The notes: generated from the letters alone by a model not told the origin. A DNA stretch of 64,000 nt from Nonomuraea harbinensis (GCF_019396385.1 NZ_JAHKRN010000033.1:1-64000), one strand, 5' to 3'. Numbered from the stretch's first letter, positions 34,642 through 46,034 are shown. Made by a program: numbers and translations.

Positions 34642-35705
34642 CCGGGCCAGGGGACGCCCGCCCGGGTCTCGGGCGACTCGACGCGGAAGCGGGGCATGGC
34701 CTCGGGATGGTTCTCGCGCACGTACGTGATGAGCTGCTCGCGCACGTCGCACTTGAGGTCCCACGCGGAGGCCGAGTCCGCGGCGCTCATCAGCGCGCGC
34801 AGCTCGACCAGGCCGTTCAGCTGGATGTCGGTGACCTGGAGGGTCCAGTCCTTCTGGTCCCACAGCGGGTTGGTCTGCAGGTAGCGGTAGAGCTCCTCAC
34901 GCAGCTTCTCGACCGGCACCGACCAGTCGACGCGCAGGTAGACGACGGCGAGGACCCGGCTGCCGTGCCGGGTCCAGTTCTCGAACGGGTTCTGCGTGAA
35001 GTAGGAGACAGGCAGGACCAGGCGCCGCTCGTCCCACAGCCGCACCACGACGTAGGTGAGCGTGAGCTCCTCGATCCTGCCCCATTCCTCCTGCACCACG
35101 ACGACGTCGTCCAGGCGCAGCGCGTCGCTGAAGGCGAGCTGCAGCCCGGCGAGCATGTTGCCGAGCGTCGGCTGGGCGGCGATGCCGACGACCGCGCCGG
35201 CGATGCCCGCGGACGCGAGCAGACCCGCGCCCAGCGCCCGCACCTGCGGGAAGGTGAACAGCATCGCGCCGAACGCGATCACCACGACGGTCGCGGTGGC
35301 GACCCGGCGCACCAGCGTGATCTGCGTCTTGATGCGGCGGGCCCGCCGGTTGCGCTCCCCCTCCACGAGGTCCAGGCGCTCCAGGGCGACGTCCGTGAAC
35401 GCGTACGTCGCCTGGATGATCAGCCAGGTCGCCGCGCCGATGATGAGCAGCGTGACGACCCGCTCGACGGACTCGCCGAACGCCCGCTGCTGCGGCTCAG
35501 GGCCGATCATCAGCGGATAGAACATGATGTTGAACGTCATCAGCAGGACGGTCGTCACCACCGGCCAGTGGCAGTGCTTGACCAGGCGGCTGCTGAAGGT
35601 CCACTTGCGCCCGACCCTGAGGAGCACCTGCCGGGTCAGCTCCAGGACGATGACCGCCCCGATCATCGCGCCGGCCAGGTTCAGCCAGGCGCTGGAGAAC
35701 TGCAC
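34623..35705 (-). CDS. MscS-family mechanosensitive channel
   Basis: A 360-residue MscS-like channel: N-terminal membrane helices (about 8-30, 50-70, 85-105), then a helix-rich pore segment GLLASAGIAGAVVGIAAQPTLGNMLAG. The beta domain follows (DDVVVVQEEWGRIEELTLTY) and a C-terminal alpha/beta domain. It protects cells from hypo-osmotic shock. The 3' end coincides with the right island repeat. Separate from nrdB (20 bp) but same strand. Confidence 0.88.
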   Translation of the reverse strand: MQFSSAWLNLAGAMIGAVIVLELTRQVLLRVGRKWTFSSRLVKHCHWPVVTTVLLMTFNIMFYPLMIGPEPQQRAFGESVERVVTLLIIGAATWLIIQATYAFTDVALERLDLVEGERNRRARRIKTQITLVRRVATATVVVIAFGAMLFTFPQVRALGAGLLASAGIAGAVVGIAAQPTLGNMLAGLQLAFSDALRLDDVVVVQEEWGRIEELTLTYVVVRLWDERRLVLPVSYFTQNPFENWTRHGSRVLAVVYLRVDWSVPVEKLREELYRYLQTNPLWDQKDWTLQVTDIQLNGLVELRALMSAADSASAWDLKCDVREQLITYVRENHPEAMPRFRVESPETRAGVPWPGEPGSP

Positions 35706-35725
35706 GTGAGCGACCCCCCGAAGAT

Positions 35726-36721
35726 TCAGAAGTTCTCGTCAAAACTCACATTGCCCTCAACCGCCACCTGATAAGCGGACACCCGGCGTTCGAAGAAGTT
35801 GGCCAGCTCCTGCACGTCCTGGAGCTCCATGAAGGCGAACGGGTTCTCGGTGCCGTAGCGGCGGGGCATGCCCAGCCTGACCAGCCGCTGGTCGGCGACG
35901 TACTCCAGGTAGGCGCGCATCTGCTCGGCGGACATCCCGGGCATGCCGTCGCCGCACAGGTCACGGGCGAAGGCCAGCTCGGCGGCGACCGCCTCCTCCA
36001 GCATGCGGCCGACCTGCTCGCCCAGCTCCTCGTCGAACAGCTCGGGCTCCTCGGCGCGGACGGTGTCGACGACGCTGAACGCGAACTCCATGTGCATGGA
36101 CTCGTCGCGGAACACCCAGTTCGTCCCGGTGGCCAGCCCGCTGAGCAGGCCGCGGGAGCGGAACCAGTACACGTACGCGAAGGCGCCGTAGAAGAACAGG
36201 CCCTCGATGCAGGCGGCGAAGCAGATGAGGTTGAGCAGGAACCGCCGCCGGTCGCCCGCGTTCTCCAGACTCCGCAGGTCGCCGATGGAGTCGATCCACC
36301 GGAAGCAGAACTCGGCCTTGTCGCGGATCGACGGGATGTGCTCGATCGCGGCGAACGCCTTGACCCGCTCGTCCGGGTCGGGCAGGTAGGTGTCGAGCAG
36401 CGTCAGGTAGAACTGCACGTGCACCGCCTCCTCGAACAGCTGCCTGCTCAGGTAGAGCCGGGCCTCGGGGGCGTTGACGTGCTGGTAGAGGTTGAGCACC
36501 AGGTTGTTGGCGACGATCGAGTCACCGGTGGCGAAGAACGCGACCAGCCGGTTGATCAGGTGCCGTTCCTGGGCGGTCATCCTGGCCAGGTCGGCCACGT
36601 CGGAGTGCAGGTCGACCTCCTCCACCGTCCAGGTGTTGCGGATGGCGGCCCGGTAGCGCTCGTAGAAGTCCGGGTAGCGCATCGGGCGCAGGGTGAGGTC
36701 CATTCCGGGATCGAGAAGCAT
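35726..36721 (-). CDS. nrdB: Ribonucleotide reductase class Ia, beta subunit
   Basis: A 331-residue diiron protein. Metal ligands and radical site are visible: Asp in ATGDSIV; Glu and His in EEAVHVQFY, with the radical Tyr four residues after the His; Glu in IEGLFFYG; and Glu/His in DESMHMEF. It ends NVSFDENF, the usual acidic tail that docks to alpha. It supplies the tyrosyl radical for NrdA. 12 bp downstream of nrdA, in one operon under a cobalamin riboswitch. Confidence 0.93.
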   Translation of the reverse strand: MLLDPGMDLTLRPMRYPDFYERYRAAIRNTWTVEEVDLHSDVADLARMTAQERHLINRLVAFFATGDSIVANNLVLNLYQHVNAPEARLYLSRQLFEEAVHVQFYLTLLDTYLPDPDERVKAFAAIEHIPSIRDKAEFCFRWIDSIGDLRSLENAGDRRRFLLNLICFAACIEGLFFYGAFAYVYWFRSRGLLSGLATGTNWVFRDESMHMEFAFSVVDTVRAEEPELFDEELGEQVGRMLEEAVAAELAFARDLCGDGMPGMSAEQMRAYLEYVADQRLVRLGMPRRYGTENPFAFMELQDVQELANFFERRVSAYQVAVEGNVSFDENF

Positions 36722-36733
36722 GAGGGGATCTCC

Positions 36734-38899
36734 TTACTGGCAGGCTTCGCAGACGTCGGGGTTCTCCAGCGAGCAGGCCACCTGCTCGACGGCGGCGGCC
36801 GGCTGGACGGTGGTCTGCGCGATGCGGGTGGCCGGGCGGGAACGCAGGTAGTAGGTGGTCTTCAGGCCCTGCTTCCACGCGTAGGCGTACATCGACGAGA
36901 GCTTGCCGATGGTGGGGGCGGCCATGAACAGGTTGAGCGACTGGCCCTGGTCGACGTACGGCTGGCGGGCGGCGGCCAGGTCGATGAGCGCCTTCTGCGG
37001 CAGCTCCCAGGCGGTGCGGTAGAGCAGCTTGAGGTCGTCGGGGATGCCCGGCAGGTGCTGCACGGACCCGTCGGCGCGCTTCAGCCCGTCGCGCGTCGCC
37101 TGCGTCCACAGCCCGCGTTCCCGCAGGTCGGCCACCAGATAGCGGTTGACCTGGAGGAACTCGCCGGACAGCGTCTCGCGCTTGAACACGTTGGACACCT
37201 GCGGCTCGATGCACTCGTAGCAGCCGGCGATGGACGCGATGGTGGCCGTCGGCGCGATGGCGATCATGAGCGAGTTGCGCAGCCCGGTGGCGGCGATCTT
37301 CTCGCGGAGCGCGTCCCAGCGCGGCGAGGCGGCGGCGGCGTAGTGGTCGGGGTGCAGCACGCCCGCCGCGGCGCGGGTGTCGTCGTACGAGGGATGCCGC
37401 CCGCGTTCGGCGGCCAGGTCGGCCGAGGTGTCGTAGGCCGCCAGCGCGATCTCCTCGGCGATGCGGGTGGACAGCTCCAGCGCCCGCGGCGAGTCGAACG
37501 GGAGGCGGAGCGCGAAGAACACGTCGGCCAGCCCCATCACGCCGAGCCCGATCGGCCGCCAGCGCCGGTTGGCCGCCCCGGCCTCGGGCGTCGGGTAGAA
37601 GCCGAGGTCGATGGTGCGGTCGAGGAAGCGCACGGCCGTCCGGACGGTGGCGCGCAGCCGCTCCCAGTCGAGGCCGTCGCGCCCGTCCAGGTGGGCGGCG
37701 AGGTTGACCGAGCCGAGGTTGCACACCGCGGTCTCGGCGTCGCTGGTGACCTCCAGGATCTCGGTGCACAGGTTGGACAGGTGGATGACGTTCTCCGGCC
37801 GGGCGGTCTGGTTGGAGGTGCGGTTGGCCGTGTCCTTGAACGTCATCCAGCCGTTGCCGGTCTGCGCGAGCGTCCGCATCATCCGCCCGTACAGGGTCCT
37901 GGCCGGGATCCGCCGGGTGTGCCGGCCCTCGGCCTCGTAGGCCCGGTAGGCGCGGGTGAACGCCTCGCCGTGCAGGTCGGGCAGGTCGGGGACGTCCTTG
38001 GGGTCGAACAGCGACCAGTCCTCACCGGCCTCGACGCGGCGCATGAACTCGTCCGGCACCCAGTTGGCCAGGTTGAGGTTGTGGGTGCGGCGGGTGTCCT
38101 CTCCGGTGTTGTCGCGCAGCTCCAGGAACTCCTCGATGTCGGCGTGCCAGGTCTCCAGGTAGACGCAGGCCGCGCCCTTGCGCCGGCCGCCCTGGTTGAC
38201 CGCCGCTACCGAGGCGTCGAGGGTGCGCAGCCACGGCACGATGCCGTTGGAGTGGCCGTTGGTGCCCCGGATGAGCGAGCCGCGCGAGCGGACCCGGGTC
38301 CACGAGATGCCGATGCCGCCCGCGTACTTCGACAGCCGGGCGACCTGCGCGTACCGGTCGTAGATCGCCTCCAGCTCGTCGCGCGGCGAGTCGAGCAGGA
38401 AGCACGACGAGAGCTGCGGGCGGCGCGCGCCCGCGTTGAACAGGGTCGGCGAGCTGGGCAGGTAGGACAGCGTCGCCATCAGCCGGTAGAGCTCGGCGGC
38501 CTCCGCGACGGTCTCCGACAGCCCGCAGGCGACCCGCAGGAAGAAGTGCTGGGGCCGCTCCAGCACGGTCCGGGTGACCGGGTGGCGCAGCAGGTAGCGG
38601 TCGTAGACGGTGCGCAGCCCGAAGTACTCGAACCGCTCGTCGGCGGCGTCCGAGACGAGCGCGTCCAGCTCGGCGGCGTGCGCGGCGACGAACTCCGCCA
38701 GGCCGTCCTGGATCAGCCCCGCCGCGTGGGTGGCGGCGATCGAGCCGGAGAACGAACGCACCCCGTGCGCGGCCGCCTCGTCGGCGATCTCCTCGGCGAG
38801 CAGCCCGGCGGCCACCCGCGAGTTCGCCGGGTCGGCGATCACCCGGGCCGCGGCCTCCTCGATGGCCAGGCGCCGATCACCCTCGACGATCTGTGTCAC
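36734..38899 (-). CDS. nrdA: Ribonucleotide reductase class Ia, alpha subunit
   Basis: A 721-residue large subunit. Family segments include SSCFLLDSPRDELEAIYD, KYAGGIGISWTRVRSRG, NLCTEI with the active-site Cys, and a C-terminal CEACQ redox pair. It reduces ribonucleotides using the NrdB radical. The N-terminus is short and no clear ATP-cone is seen, so overall activity control may be lacking. The GTG at 38899 follows GAGGAGAG. In streptomycetes the B12-dependent NrdJ is primary and nrdAB is repressed by B12; the riboswitch here implies the same. Confidence 0.93.
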   Translation of the reverse strand: MTQIVEGDRRLAIEEAAARVIADPANSRVAAGLLAEEIADEAAAHGVRSFSGSIAATHAAGLIQDGLAEFVAAHAAELDALVSDAADERFEYFGLRTVYDRYLLRHPVTRTVLERPQHFFLRVACGLSETVAEAAELYRLMATLSYLPSSPTLFNAGARRPQLSSCFLLDSPRDELEAIYDRYAQVARLSKYAGGIGISWTRVRSRGSLIRGTNGHSNGIVPWLRTLDASVAAVNQGGRRKGAACVYLETWHADIEEFLELRDNTGEDTRRTHNLNLANWVPDEFMRRVEAGEDWSLFDPKDVPDLPDLHGEAFTRAYRAYEAEGRHTRRIPARTLYGRMMRTLAQTGNGWMTFKDTANRTSNQTARPENVIHLSNLCTEILEVTSDAETAVCNLGSVNLAAHLDGRDGLDWERLRATVRTAVRFLDRTIDLGFYPTPEAGAANRRWRPIGLGVMGLADVFFALRLPFDSPRALELSTRIAEEIALAAYDTSADLAAERGRHPSYDDTRAAAGVLHPDHYAAAASPRWDALREKIAATGLRNSLMIAIAPTATIASIAGCYECIEPQVSNVFKRETLSGEFLQVNRYLVADLRERGLWTQATRDGLKRADGSVQHLPGIPDDLKLLYRTAWELPQKALIDLAAARQPYVDQGQSLNLFMAAPTIGKLSSMYAYAWKQGLKTTYYLRSRPATRIAQTTVQPAAAVEQVACSLENPDVCEACQ

Positions 38900-38974
38900 G
38901 TGCTCTCTCCTCGCGAGCTCATCCCCGTGAGGGCGCGCGAGAGCACGGCGGCGCACGCCGCTAGGCCCCCGGGC

Positions 38975-39185
38975 CCTCCCTCGAGGCCCTGGACATGGTC
39001 CATCGCCGGCAGGTCTTCGGGCTCGCGGGCGTCTCGCACTCTCCTACTGGCCGTCGCTTCCCGGATCTCTCCAGTGCTCGTTGACGGCGGTCGTTCCCGC
39101 TCACCGCTGCGGGGCAGCCCCGGAATCGCACCGGGTTCCCTTTTGCTCCGCCCCGGGCGGGGGCGAACCGGCGAACGATCGAGAT
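38975..39185 (-). promoter_or_regulatory. Cobalamin riboswitch upstream of nrdAB
   Basis: On the minus strand the leader carries the B12-element core: GGTGCGATTCCGGGGCTG followed by CCCCGCAGCGGTGAGC, and further down AGCCCGAAGACCTGCCGGC. The boundaries are approximate. It occupies most of the 320-bp gap between the Bug-type gene and nrdA, and would switch nrdAB off when B12 is available for a class II enzyme. Confidence 0.88.
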
Positions 39186-39219
39186 CCTACATCTAGTGGC
39201 TGCTTTCGCAACCGCCACA

Positions 39220-40137
39220 TCATGTTGTGCCCTTGCCGCTTTCGAGGAGGCCGAGATCGCGGAGCACGGCCTTGGTGCGGCGGACCTCGGAGACGACCCA
39301 GGCGGCGAAGCGGTCGCCGGCCAGCGGGATCGGCATCCAGTCGCCCTCCCGGCAGGTACGCTGCCAGCCGGGCGAGCCGGTCACCTCCTCGCACATGCCG
39401 ATGGCCGCCTCGCGGCTCTCCTGCGGCATGCCGCCGGGACCGACGGCGGCGCACCAGCTCGCGAAGTCCACCCGGACCCCGAGCTCCAGCAGGCTGGGCG
39501 CGTCCAGCCCGGGGAACCGCTCGGCACAGGACACGGCCAGCACCCGGACCCGGCCCCGGTCGATGTACGGGCGCCAGCCGGCGAGCGGGCCCGTCGCGGC
39601 GACGGCGCGGCCGGCGAGCAGCGCGGTGGCGACCTCGGAGATGCCGGGGTAGCCGGTGTAGTCCACCTGCCGGGTGTCGGCGCCGAGCCCGCGCGCGATG
39701 AGCCCGAACAGCAGGTGGTCGGGGGCGCCCTGCGGCCCGCCGGCGAGCGGGGTGCCCGTGGGGTCGGCGCGCAGGCGGGCGCCGAACGCGTCGAAGGTGG
39801 CCGGACCCGAGTCCCGCGGCACCAGCACCACCTCGACCTCGCCGGCCAGCCGGGCCAGCGGGGTGGTGCCGTGCAGGGGCGACTCGGCCGCGTTCAGCTC
39901 GGCGGCGGCGAGCGCGGGCAGCCCGGTGATGGTGATCGTGGTGACCGGCCCGGCCCCGCCGACCGGGTAGCCGGCCCCGCGGGCCATCTGGGTGAACGCC
40001 TCGGCGACGCGGCTCCAGCGCTCGCCGCCGCCGAGGATCTCGTACGCGCCCGGCGCGCGTCCGGCGTGACGGTCACCGCAGCCGGCCAGGCAGGCGGCCA
40101 CTCCCAGGCCTGTCACGAGGAACCGCCTGCGCCGCAT
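39220..40137 (-). CDS. Bug/TctC-type substrate-binding lipoprotein
   Basis: A 305-residue extracytoplasmic binding protein with N-terminal MRRRRF, a hydrophobic segment and the lipobox CLAGC. It has the Bug-family layout: a GG-rich N-terminal domain, VPRDSGPATFDAF, GVRVDFASWCAAVGPGGMP. Family members bind carboxylates for tripartite tricarboxylate transporters. No membrane TctA/B genes lie nearby, so this is an orphan binder. The final residues are Ser/Gly/Thr-rich. Confidence 0.75.
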   Translation of the reverse strand: MRRRRFLVTGLGVAACLAGCGDRHAGRAPGAYEILGGGERWSRVAEAFTQMARGAGYPVGGAGPVTTITITGLPALAAAELNAAESPLHGTTPLARLAGEVEVVLVPRDSGPATFDAFGARLRADPTGTPLAGGPQGAPDHLLFGLIARGLGADTRQVDYTGYPGISEVATALLAGRAVAATGPLAGWRPYIDRGRVRVLAVSCAERFPGLDAPSLLELGVRVDFASWCAAVGPGGMPQESREAAIGMCEEVTGSPGWQRTCREGDWMPIPLAGDRFAAWVVSEVRRTKAVLRDLGLLESGKGTT

Positions 40138-40212
40138 GACCCGCCTCCCCCGAAGTGTCCACTTCAGGTTATTTACAGATCACGCAGAGTTACACATGCC
40201 GGATATCACCTA

Positions 40213-40935
40213 CTAAGGTTTCCAAGCCATCCCGGCCAGCAGCGGCAGCCGTGTGGCGCCGACCAGGCGTGGCCGGTCGGGCCGCCACTCGTGGGCCTGC
40301 ACCAGACCGGGCTCGATCATGACGAAGTCACCGAAGAACGCCTGGATCTCCTCCGGTCCCCGGCCGGTGCCGCCCGCCGGGGCGTCGCCCGACGAGGTGG
40401 CGTGCGCGATGGCCAGGTGGCTGCCCGGCGCCAGCGCCTCCCGCAGGAGGGCGACCACGGCGTGCGGGTTCATGCTGTCGGGCACGAAGTGGAGCACCGA
40501 CACCAGCAGCACCCCGACCGGCCTGGCCGGGTCGAGGAAGCCGGCGGCGCCGTCCAGCATCCGCGCGGGGTCGAGCAGGTCGGCCTCCACGAAGACGGCC
40601 CCGGCCTGCTCCTCCAGCAGTTCGCGGCCGTGCGCGGCCACCACCGGGTCGTGGTCGACGTAGACGACCCTGGCGTCCGGGACCACCTCGTGCACGTTGC
40701 CCTGGGTGGGCAGGCCGCTGCCCACGTCCAGGAACTGGGTGACGCCCTGCGCGGCGGCGTAGCGGACCGCACGCTGGAGGAACTCCCTGGCGGCCCGCGC
40801 CTGCGGCACCGCCTCCGGTATCAGGTCCGCCAGCCGGTCCAGGGCCTCGCGGTCGACCGCGAAGTTGTCCTTGCCGCCGAGCAGGTAGTCGTACATTCGG
40901 GCGAGATTGGGAGTGTCGGGGTCGGACTGGGGCAC
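40213..40935 (-). CDS. SAM-dependent methyltransferase (DUF574 family)
   Basis: A 240-residue Rossmann protein of the actinobacterial PF04672 family, recognised by NLARMYDYLLGGKDNFAVDR at the N-terminus, FLDVGSGLPTQGNVHEV at the SAM site and the acidic strand VVYVDHDPVV. These enzymes are abundant in actinomycetes and mostly uncharacterised. Monocistronic. Confidence 0.88.
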   Translation of the reverse strand: MPQSDPDTPNLARMYDYLLGGKDNFAVDREALDRLADLIPEAVPQARAAREFLQRAVRYAAAQGVTQFLDVGSGLPTQGNVHEVVPDARVVYVDHDPVVAAHGRELLEEQAGAVFVEADLLDPARMLDGAAGFLDPARPVGVLLVSVLHFVPDSMNPHAVVALLREALAPGSHLAIAHATSSGDAPAGGTGRGPEEIQAFFGDFVMIEPGLVQAHEWRPDRPRLVGATRLPLLAGMAWKP

Positions 40936-41032
40936 ATTTTCGACCCTAGGCGCTCCCCTCCCGGGGCGACACCGGCCGGATTCCGACTATGACCCAGCCG
41001 AACGGTAAGGGTTTGCTAACCCCCTCTTGCCG

Positions 41033-42853
<1,821 letters not shown>

Positions 42854-42862
42854 CCGAGTCTC

Positions 42863-43150
42863 CTATCCGTAGACGATCCGGCGCAGTTGCCGCAGCGACA
42901 GCTCGGGCGCCGCCACCCGGCGGGCCCTCAGCTCGGCGGCGATCCTGGGAAAGATCTCATCGTTGGTGAAGCCACGGGCCTGCAACTCCCCGTGGCGACG
43001 CCGGACGAACTCCTCCGAGGGCTCGGAGAAGTACGACAGCACGTCGGCCACCACGCGCGCCGCCTCGCCGGGCCCGAGCGGGCTCGTCCGGGTGAGGTGG
43101 ACGATGAGGTCCTCGTAGGGATGCCGCGCCGTAGACACAGACGAGGACAT
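42863..43150 (-). CDS. Small hypothetical protein upstream of glmS
   Basis: A 95-residue helical protein, starting MSSSVSTARHPYEDL, with EEFVRRRHGELQARGFTNDEIF and Arg-rich helices. Probably soluble; no known function. It is 9 bp before glmS and likely co-transcribed with it. An ATG at 43171 is an in-frame alternative, but it would sit close to the palindrome. Confidence 0.65.
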   Translation of the reverse strand: MSSSVSTARHPYEDLIVHLTRTSPLGPGEAARVVADVLSYFSEPSEEFVRRRHGELQARGFTNDEIFPRIAAELRARRVAAPELSLRQLRRIVYG

Positions 43151-43180
43151 TACGCAGATGGAACGAGACACGCCAACATC

Positions 43181-43198
43181 CTGCCCGATATCGGGCAG
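43181..43198. promoter_or_regulatory. 18-bp perfect palindrome upstream of the glmS operon
   Basis: CTGCCCGATATCGGGCAG is fully self-complementary. It lies in the 170-bp gap between the divergent glmS operon and amidase genes, about 30 bp before the minus-strand start, so an operator is more likely than a terminator. Confidence 0.5.
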
Positions 43199-43320
43199 AA
43201 ATCAGCTCCGGCGAGGGCTCGGCTTCTCCCAATCAGGTGTGCGGCTTTAGGTAGATCCCATGCGGGCGCGGGAATGGTGACGCACAGTGTTCGCGTCGTA
43301 CCGTCGCGTGGAGGTCCGTC

Positions 43321-45948
43321 ATGCTGTTGCAGGTCGCCGTCGCCGCCGCCGTCCTGGCCGGCCAGCCGGGGGGACGCCAGGACGACTTCGCCTCGGCGGC
43401 CAGGGAGTACGGGGTGCCGGTCAGCGTGCTCCTGGGCGTGTCGTACCTGCAGTCGCGCTGGGACGCGCACGCGGGCGAGCCCTCCACGGCGGGCGGTTAC
43501 GGCCCCATGCACCTGCTGGACCCCGCGCTCATCACGGGCGCCGGTCCCCGCTCCGGCGGCCGGCCGCACGGCCCCCTCCCCCGCGCCGCCGCGCCGGGCC
43601 ACCAGCACGGCGACGCCCGCGGCGACTCCGCCCGCCCCCGCCCGCACCTGGATCCCCCGGGCAAACCTGCCGCACTGTCCGGCGCCCTGACGGCGGGCCC
43701 GGCGGAAGGCAAGGGGACGACACCCCACGAGACCACCCGGCCGGCATCCGGCTCCCAGCGAGCGACCTCGAAAGAGGCGGCGCGGACCGGAAGCGGCGAT
43801 CGGCGAGAGGCGGCGCCGCCCGGAAGCGGCGATCGGAGGGAGGCGGCGCGCCCTGGAAGCGGCGATCGGGGCGCGGCCCGCGGCGAGGGGGCGCGGTCCG
43901 GAAGCGGCGATCGGGGAGTGACCTCGGGAGAGTCGGCCTCGTCCGGAGGCGACTGGGGGGCGACTCTCGGGGAGGCGGCGCGGTTGACGGGGGTCAGCGT
44001 CGAGCGGCTGCGGAGGGACGCCGCCGCGAACATCCGGGCCGGCGCCGCCCTGCTCGCGTCCTACCAGGGCGTGCCCAGCGCCGACCCGGCCCGCTGGCAC
44101 GCCGCGGTCGCCCGCTACTCGGGCTCGCGCGCGTTCGCCGACGAGGTGCTGCGGGTGATCCGCGACGGCGCGGCCCGACGGGCGGACGACGGCTCCCTGG
44201 TCCGGCTGCCCGCGCACCCCGCGCTCCGCTCCCCCGTCCGCCCGCCCGCTCCGGGGGAGGGGGCCGAGTGCCCGCCGTCGCTGGAGTGCCGGTGGATGCC
44301 CGCCGCGTACGCCAGGACCGGCGAGCAGGACTACGGCAACCACGACCGCATGAGCCGCCCCCGCCGTATCGACTACATCGTCATCCACGACACCGAGGGC
44401 CCCTTCCGGGGCATCCCACGCCTGATCCGCGACCCGGAGTACGTGAGCTGGCACTACACGATCCGCTCCCGCGACGGCCAGATCGCCCAGCACGTGAAGA
44501 CCCGCGACATCGCCTGGCACGCCGGCAACTGGGACGTCAACACCCGCTCGGTCGGCATCGAGCACGAGGGCTACCTGGCCAGGGGCGGCACCTGGTACAC
44601 CGAGGCCATGTACCGCGCGTCGGCCCGGCTGGTCCGCCACCTGGCCGCCGAGCACGACATCCCGCTCGACCGGGCGCACATCCTGGGCCACGACAACGTC
44701 CCCGGCACCACCCCGGACACCCTCGCGACCATGCACGAGGACCCCGGCCCCTACTGGGACTGGGCCCACTACTTCGACCTGCTCGACGCCCCCTTCGACA
44801 AGCGCCCCCGGCGACTCGACCCCCTGAGGAAGGCAGCCACCGACGAGCCCGCCACCTCGTACGGCGAAGAACCAGACCACCCCGACACGACCAGTCCCTC
44901 CCACGCCCAGCCTCCGGCGGCCCCAGCCATACGCGACCACACCACCACAGACCTGCCCATGCACCACACCGCCGCGGACCCGGCCGCGCACGACGGAACC
45001 GCCACGGACCCTGCCACGCACCACCACACCCCTGCGGATCCGGCCGCACATGACCAGACCACCGCGGACCCTGCCACGCACCACCACACCCCTGCAGACC
45101 TAGCCGCGCATGACCGGACCGCCGCGGATCCGGCCGCGCGTGATCAGACCGCCGCCGACACCATCGGGCTTGATCAGCTCGCGGAGGACGCGGTCGTGCG
45201 CGGTCAGAGCGGCCCGGTCGTGCGTGACCAGACCTCCATGCGCGACCAGACCGCCGCAAGCTCGGTCATGCGTGATGGGGTCGGGTTCGGCAGGGTTGTG
45301 CGGGAACGGCCCGGGCGTGGGGGATCCGTCCTGATCCTGCCGGAGTACGACGAGCACCGGCCGCGTTTCACCGGCTGCAAGAGCGCCAAGCCCGACCGGC
45401 CGTGCCCGCCGCACGGCGCGTCCGCGGTGTGGCTGCACACGGCGCCCCGCCACGACGCGCCGCTGGTGGACGACATCGGCAAGCGCGTCGGCGAGCCCAG
45501 CACGTACAGCGTCTACGACCACAGCGCCCGCGCCTCCGCCGGGCAGCGGTTCGCGGTGGCCGGGCGGCGCGGCGACTGGACGGCCATCTGGTATCTCGGC
45601 CGCCGTGCCTGGTTCCACGACCCGCACGAGCACCCGACCGCCGTCCGCGCCCGCGGCCCCGTGGTGGTCCCGCGCAACCCGGACGTCAAGGTGTACGGGC
45701 GCGCCTACCCGGAGAAGTCGGCCTATCGCGGCACGGGTGTCGCCTACCAGCCTCATGTCGCGCTCCCGTACCGGATCGGCCCCGGCGAGGCGTACACGGT
45801 CGGCGACACCCTGACCGGTTCGTACCATGCGGCCGGATACAAGCCCGCGAGCCACGTCACCGTGAGGGGCAGGCAGCGCTACCACCAGATCCAGCTCGGC
45901 CACCGCGTCGCGTTCGTCAAGGCGGAGGACGTCCGCCTCGTCCGCTGA
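43321..45948 (+). CDS. Secreted N-acetylmuramoyl-L-alanine amidase (PGRP/Amidase_2) with repeats
   Basis: An 875-residue protein with a short hydrophobic N-terminus. A first segment (about 20-55) recalls a lysozyme-like or transglycosylase helical start (VLLGVSYLQSRWDAH) but is interrupted. Gly/Ser/Asp/Arg repeats follow (about 140-215). Then comes the Amidase_2 zinc domain (about 350-500): IVIHDTEG with the first His, SWHYTI, and HILGHDNVPGTTPD with the second His. Next is a His/Asp/Thr/Ala repeat region (about 535-635), and a C-terminal region with SH3-like sequence and three Cys. GGAGG precedes the ATG. Probably cell-wall hydrolysis in growth or development. Confidence 0.85.
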   Translation: MLLQVAVAAAVLAGQPGGRQDDFASAAREYGVPVSVLLGVSYLQSRWDAHAGEPSTAGGYGPMHLLDPALITGAGPRSGGRPHGPLPRAAAPGHQHGDARGDSARPRPHLDPPGKPAALSGALTAGPAEGKGTTPHETTRPASGSQRATSKEAARTGSGDRREAAPPGSGDRREAARPGSGDRGAARGEGARSGSGDRGVTSGESASSGGDWGATLGEAARLTGVSVERLRRDAAANIRAGAALLASYQGVPSADPARWHAAVARYSGSRAFADEVLRVIRDGAARRADDGSLVRLPAHPALRSPVRPPAPGEGAECPPSLECRWMPAAYARTGEQDYGNHDRMSRPRRIDYIVIHDTEGPFRGIPRLIRDPEYVSWHYTIRSRDGQIAQHVKTRDIAWHAGNWDVNTRSVGIEHEGYLARGGTWYTEAMYRASARLVRHLAAEHDIPLDRAHILGHDNVPGTTPDTLATMHEDPGPYWDWAHYFDLLDAPFDKRPRRLDPLRKAATDEPATSYGEEPDHPDTTSPSHAQPPAAPAIRDHTTTDLPMHHTAADPAAHDGTATDPATHHHTPADPAAHDQTTADPATHHHTPADLAAHDRTAADPAARDQTAADTIGLDQLAEDAVVRGQSGPVVRDQTSMRDQTAASSVMRDGVGFGRVVRERPGRGGSVLILPEYDEHRPRFTGCKSAKPDRPCPPHGASAVWLHTAPRHDAPLVDDIGKRVGEPSTYSVYDHSARASAGQRFAVAGRRGDWTAIWYLGRRAWFHDPHEHPTAVRARGPVVVPRNPDVKVYGRAYPEKSAYRGTGVAYQPHVALPYRIGPGEAYTVGDTLTGSYHAAGYKPASHVTVRGRQRYHQIQLGHRVAFVKAEDVRLVR

Positions 45949-46034
45949 TTTTCGCCCCGGGAGCTGCTCCATGGACACGGGCACTCCCGGAAAGCGATAT
46001 GGTTTTCTTCGTAACCGGCTGGCGCCGGAGACAC

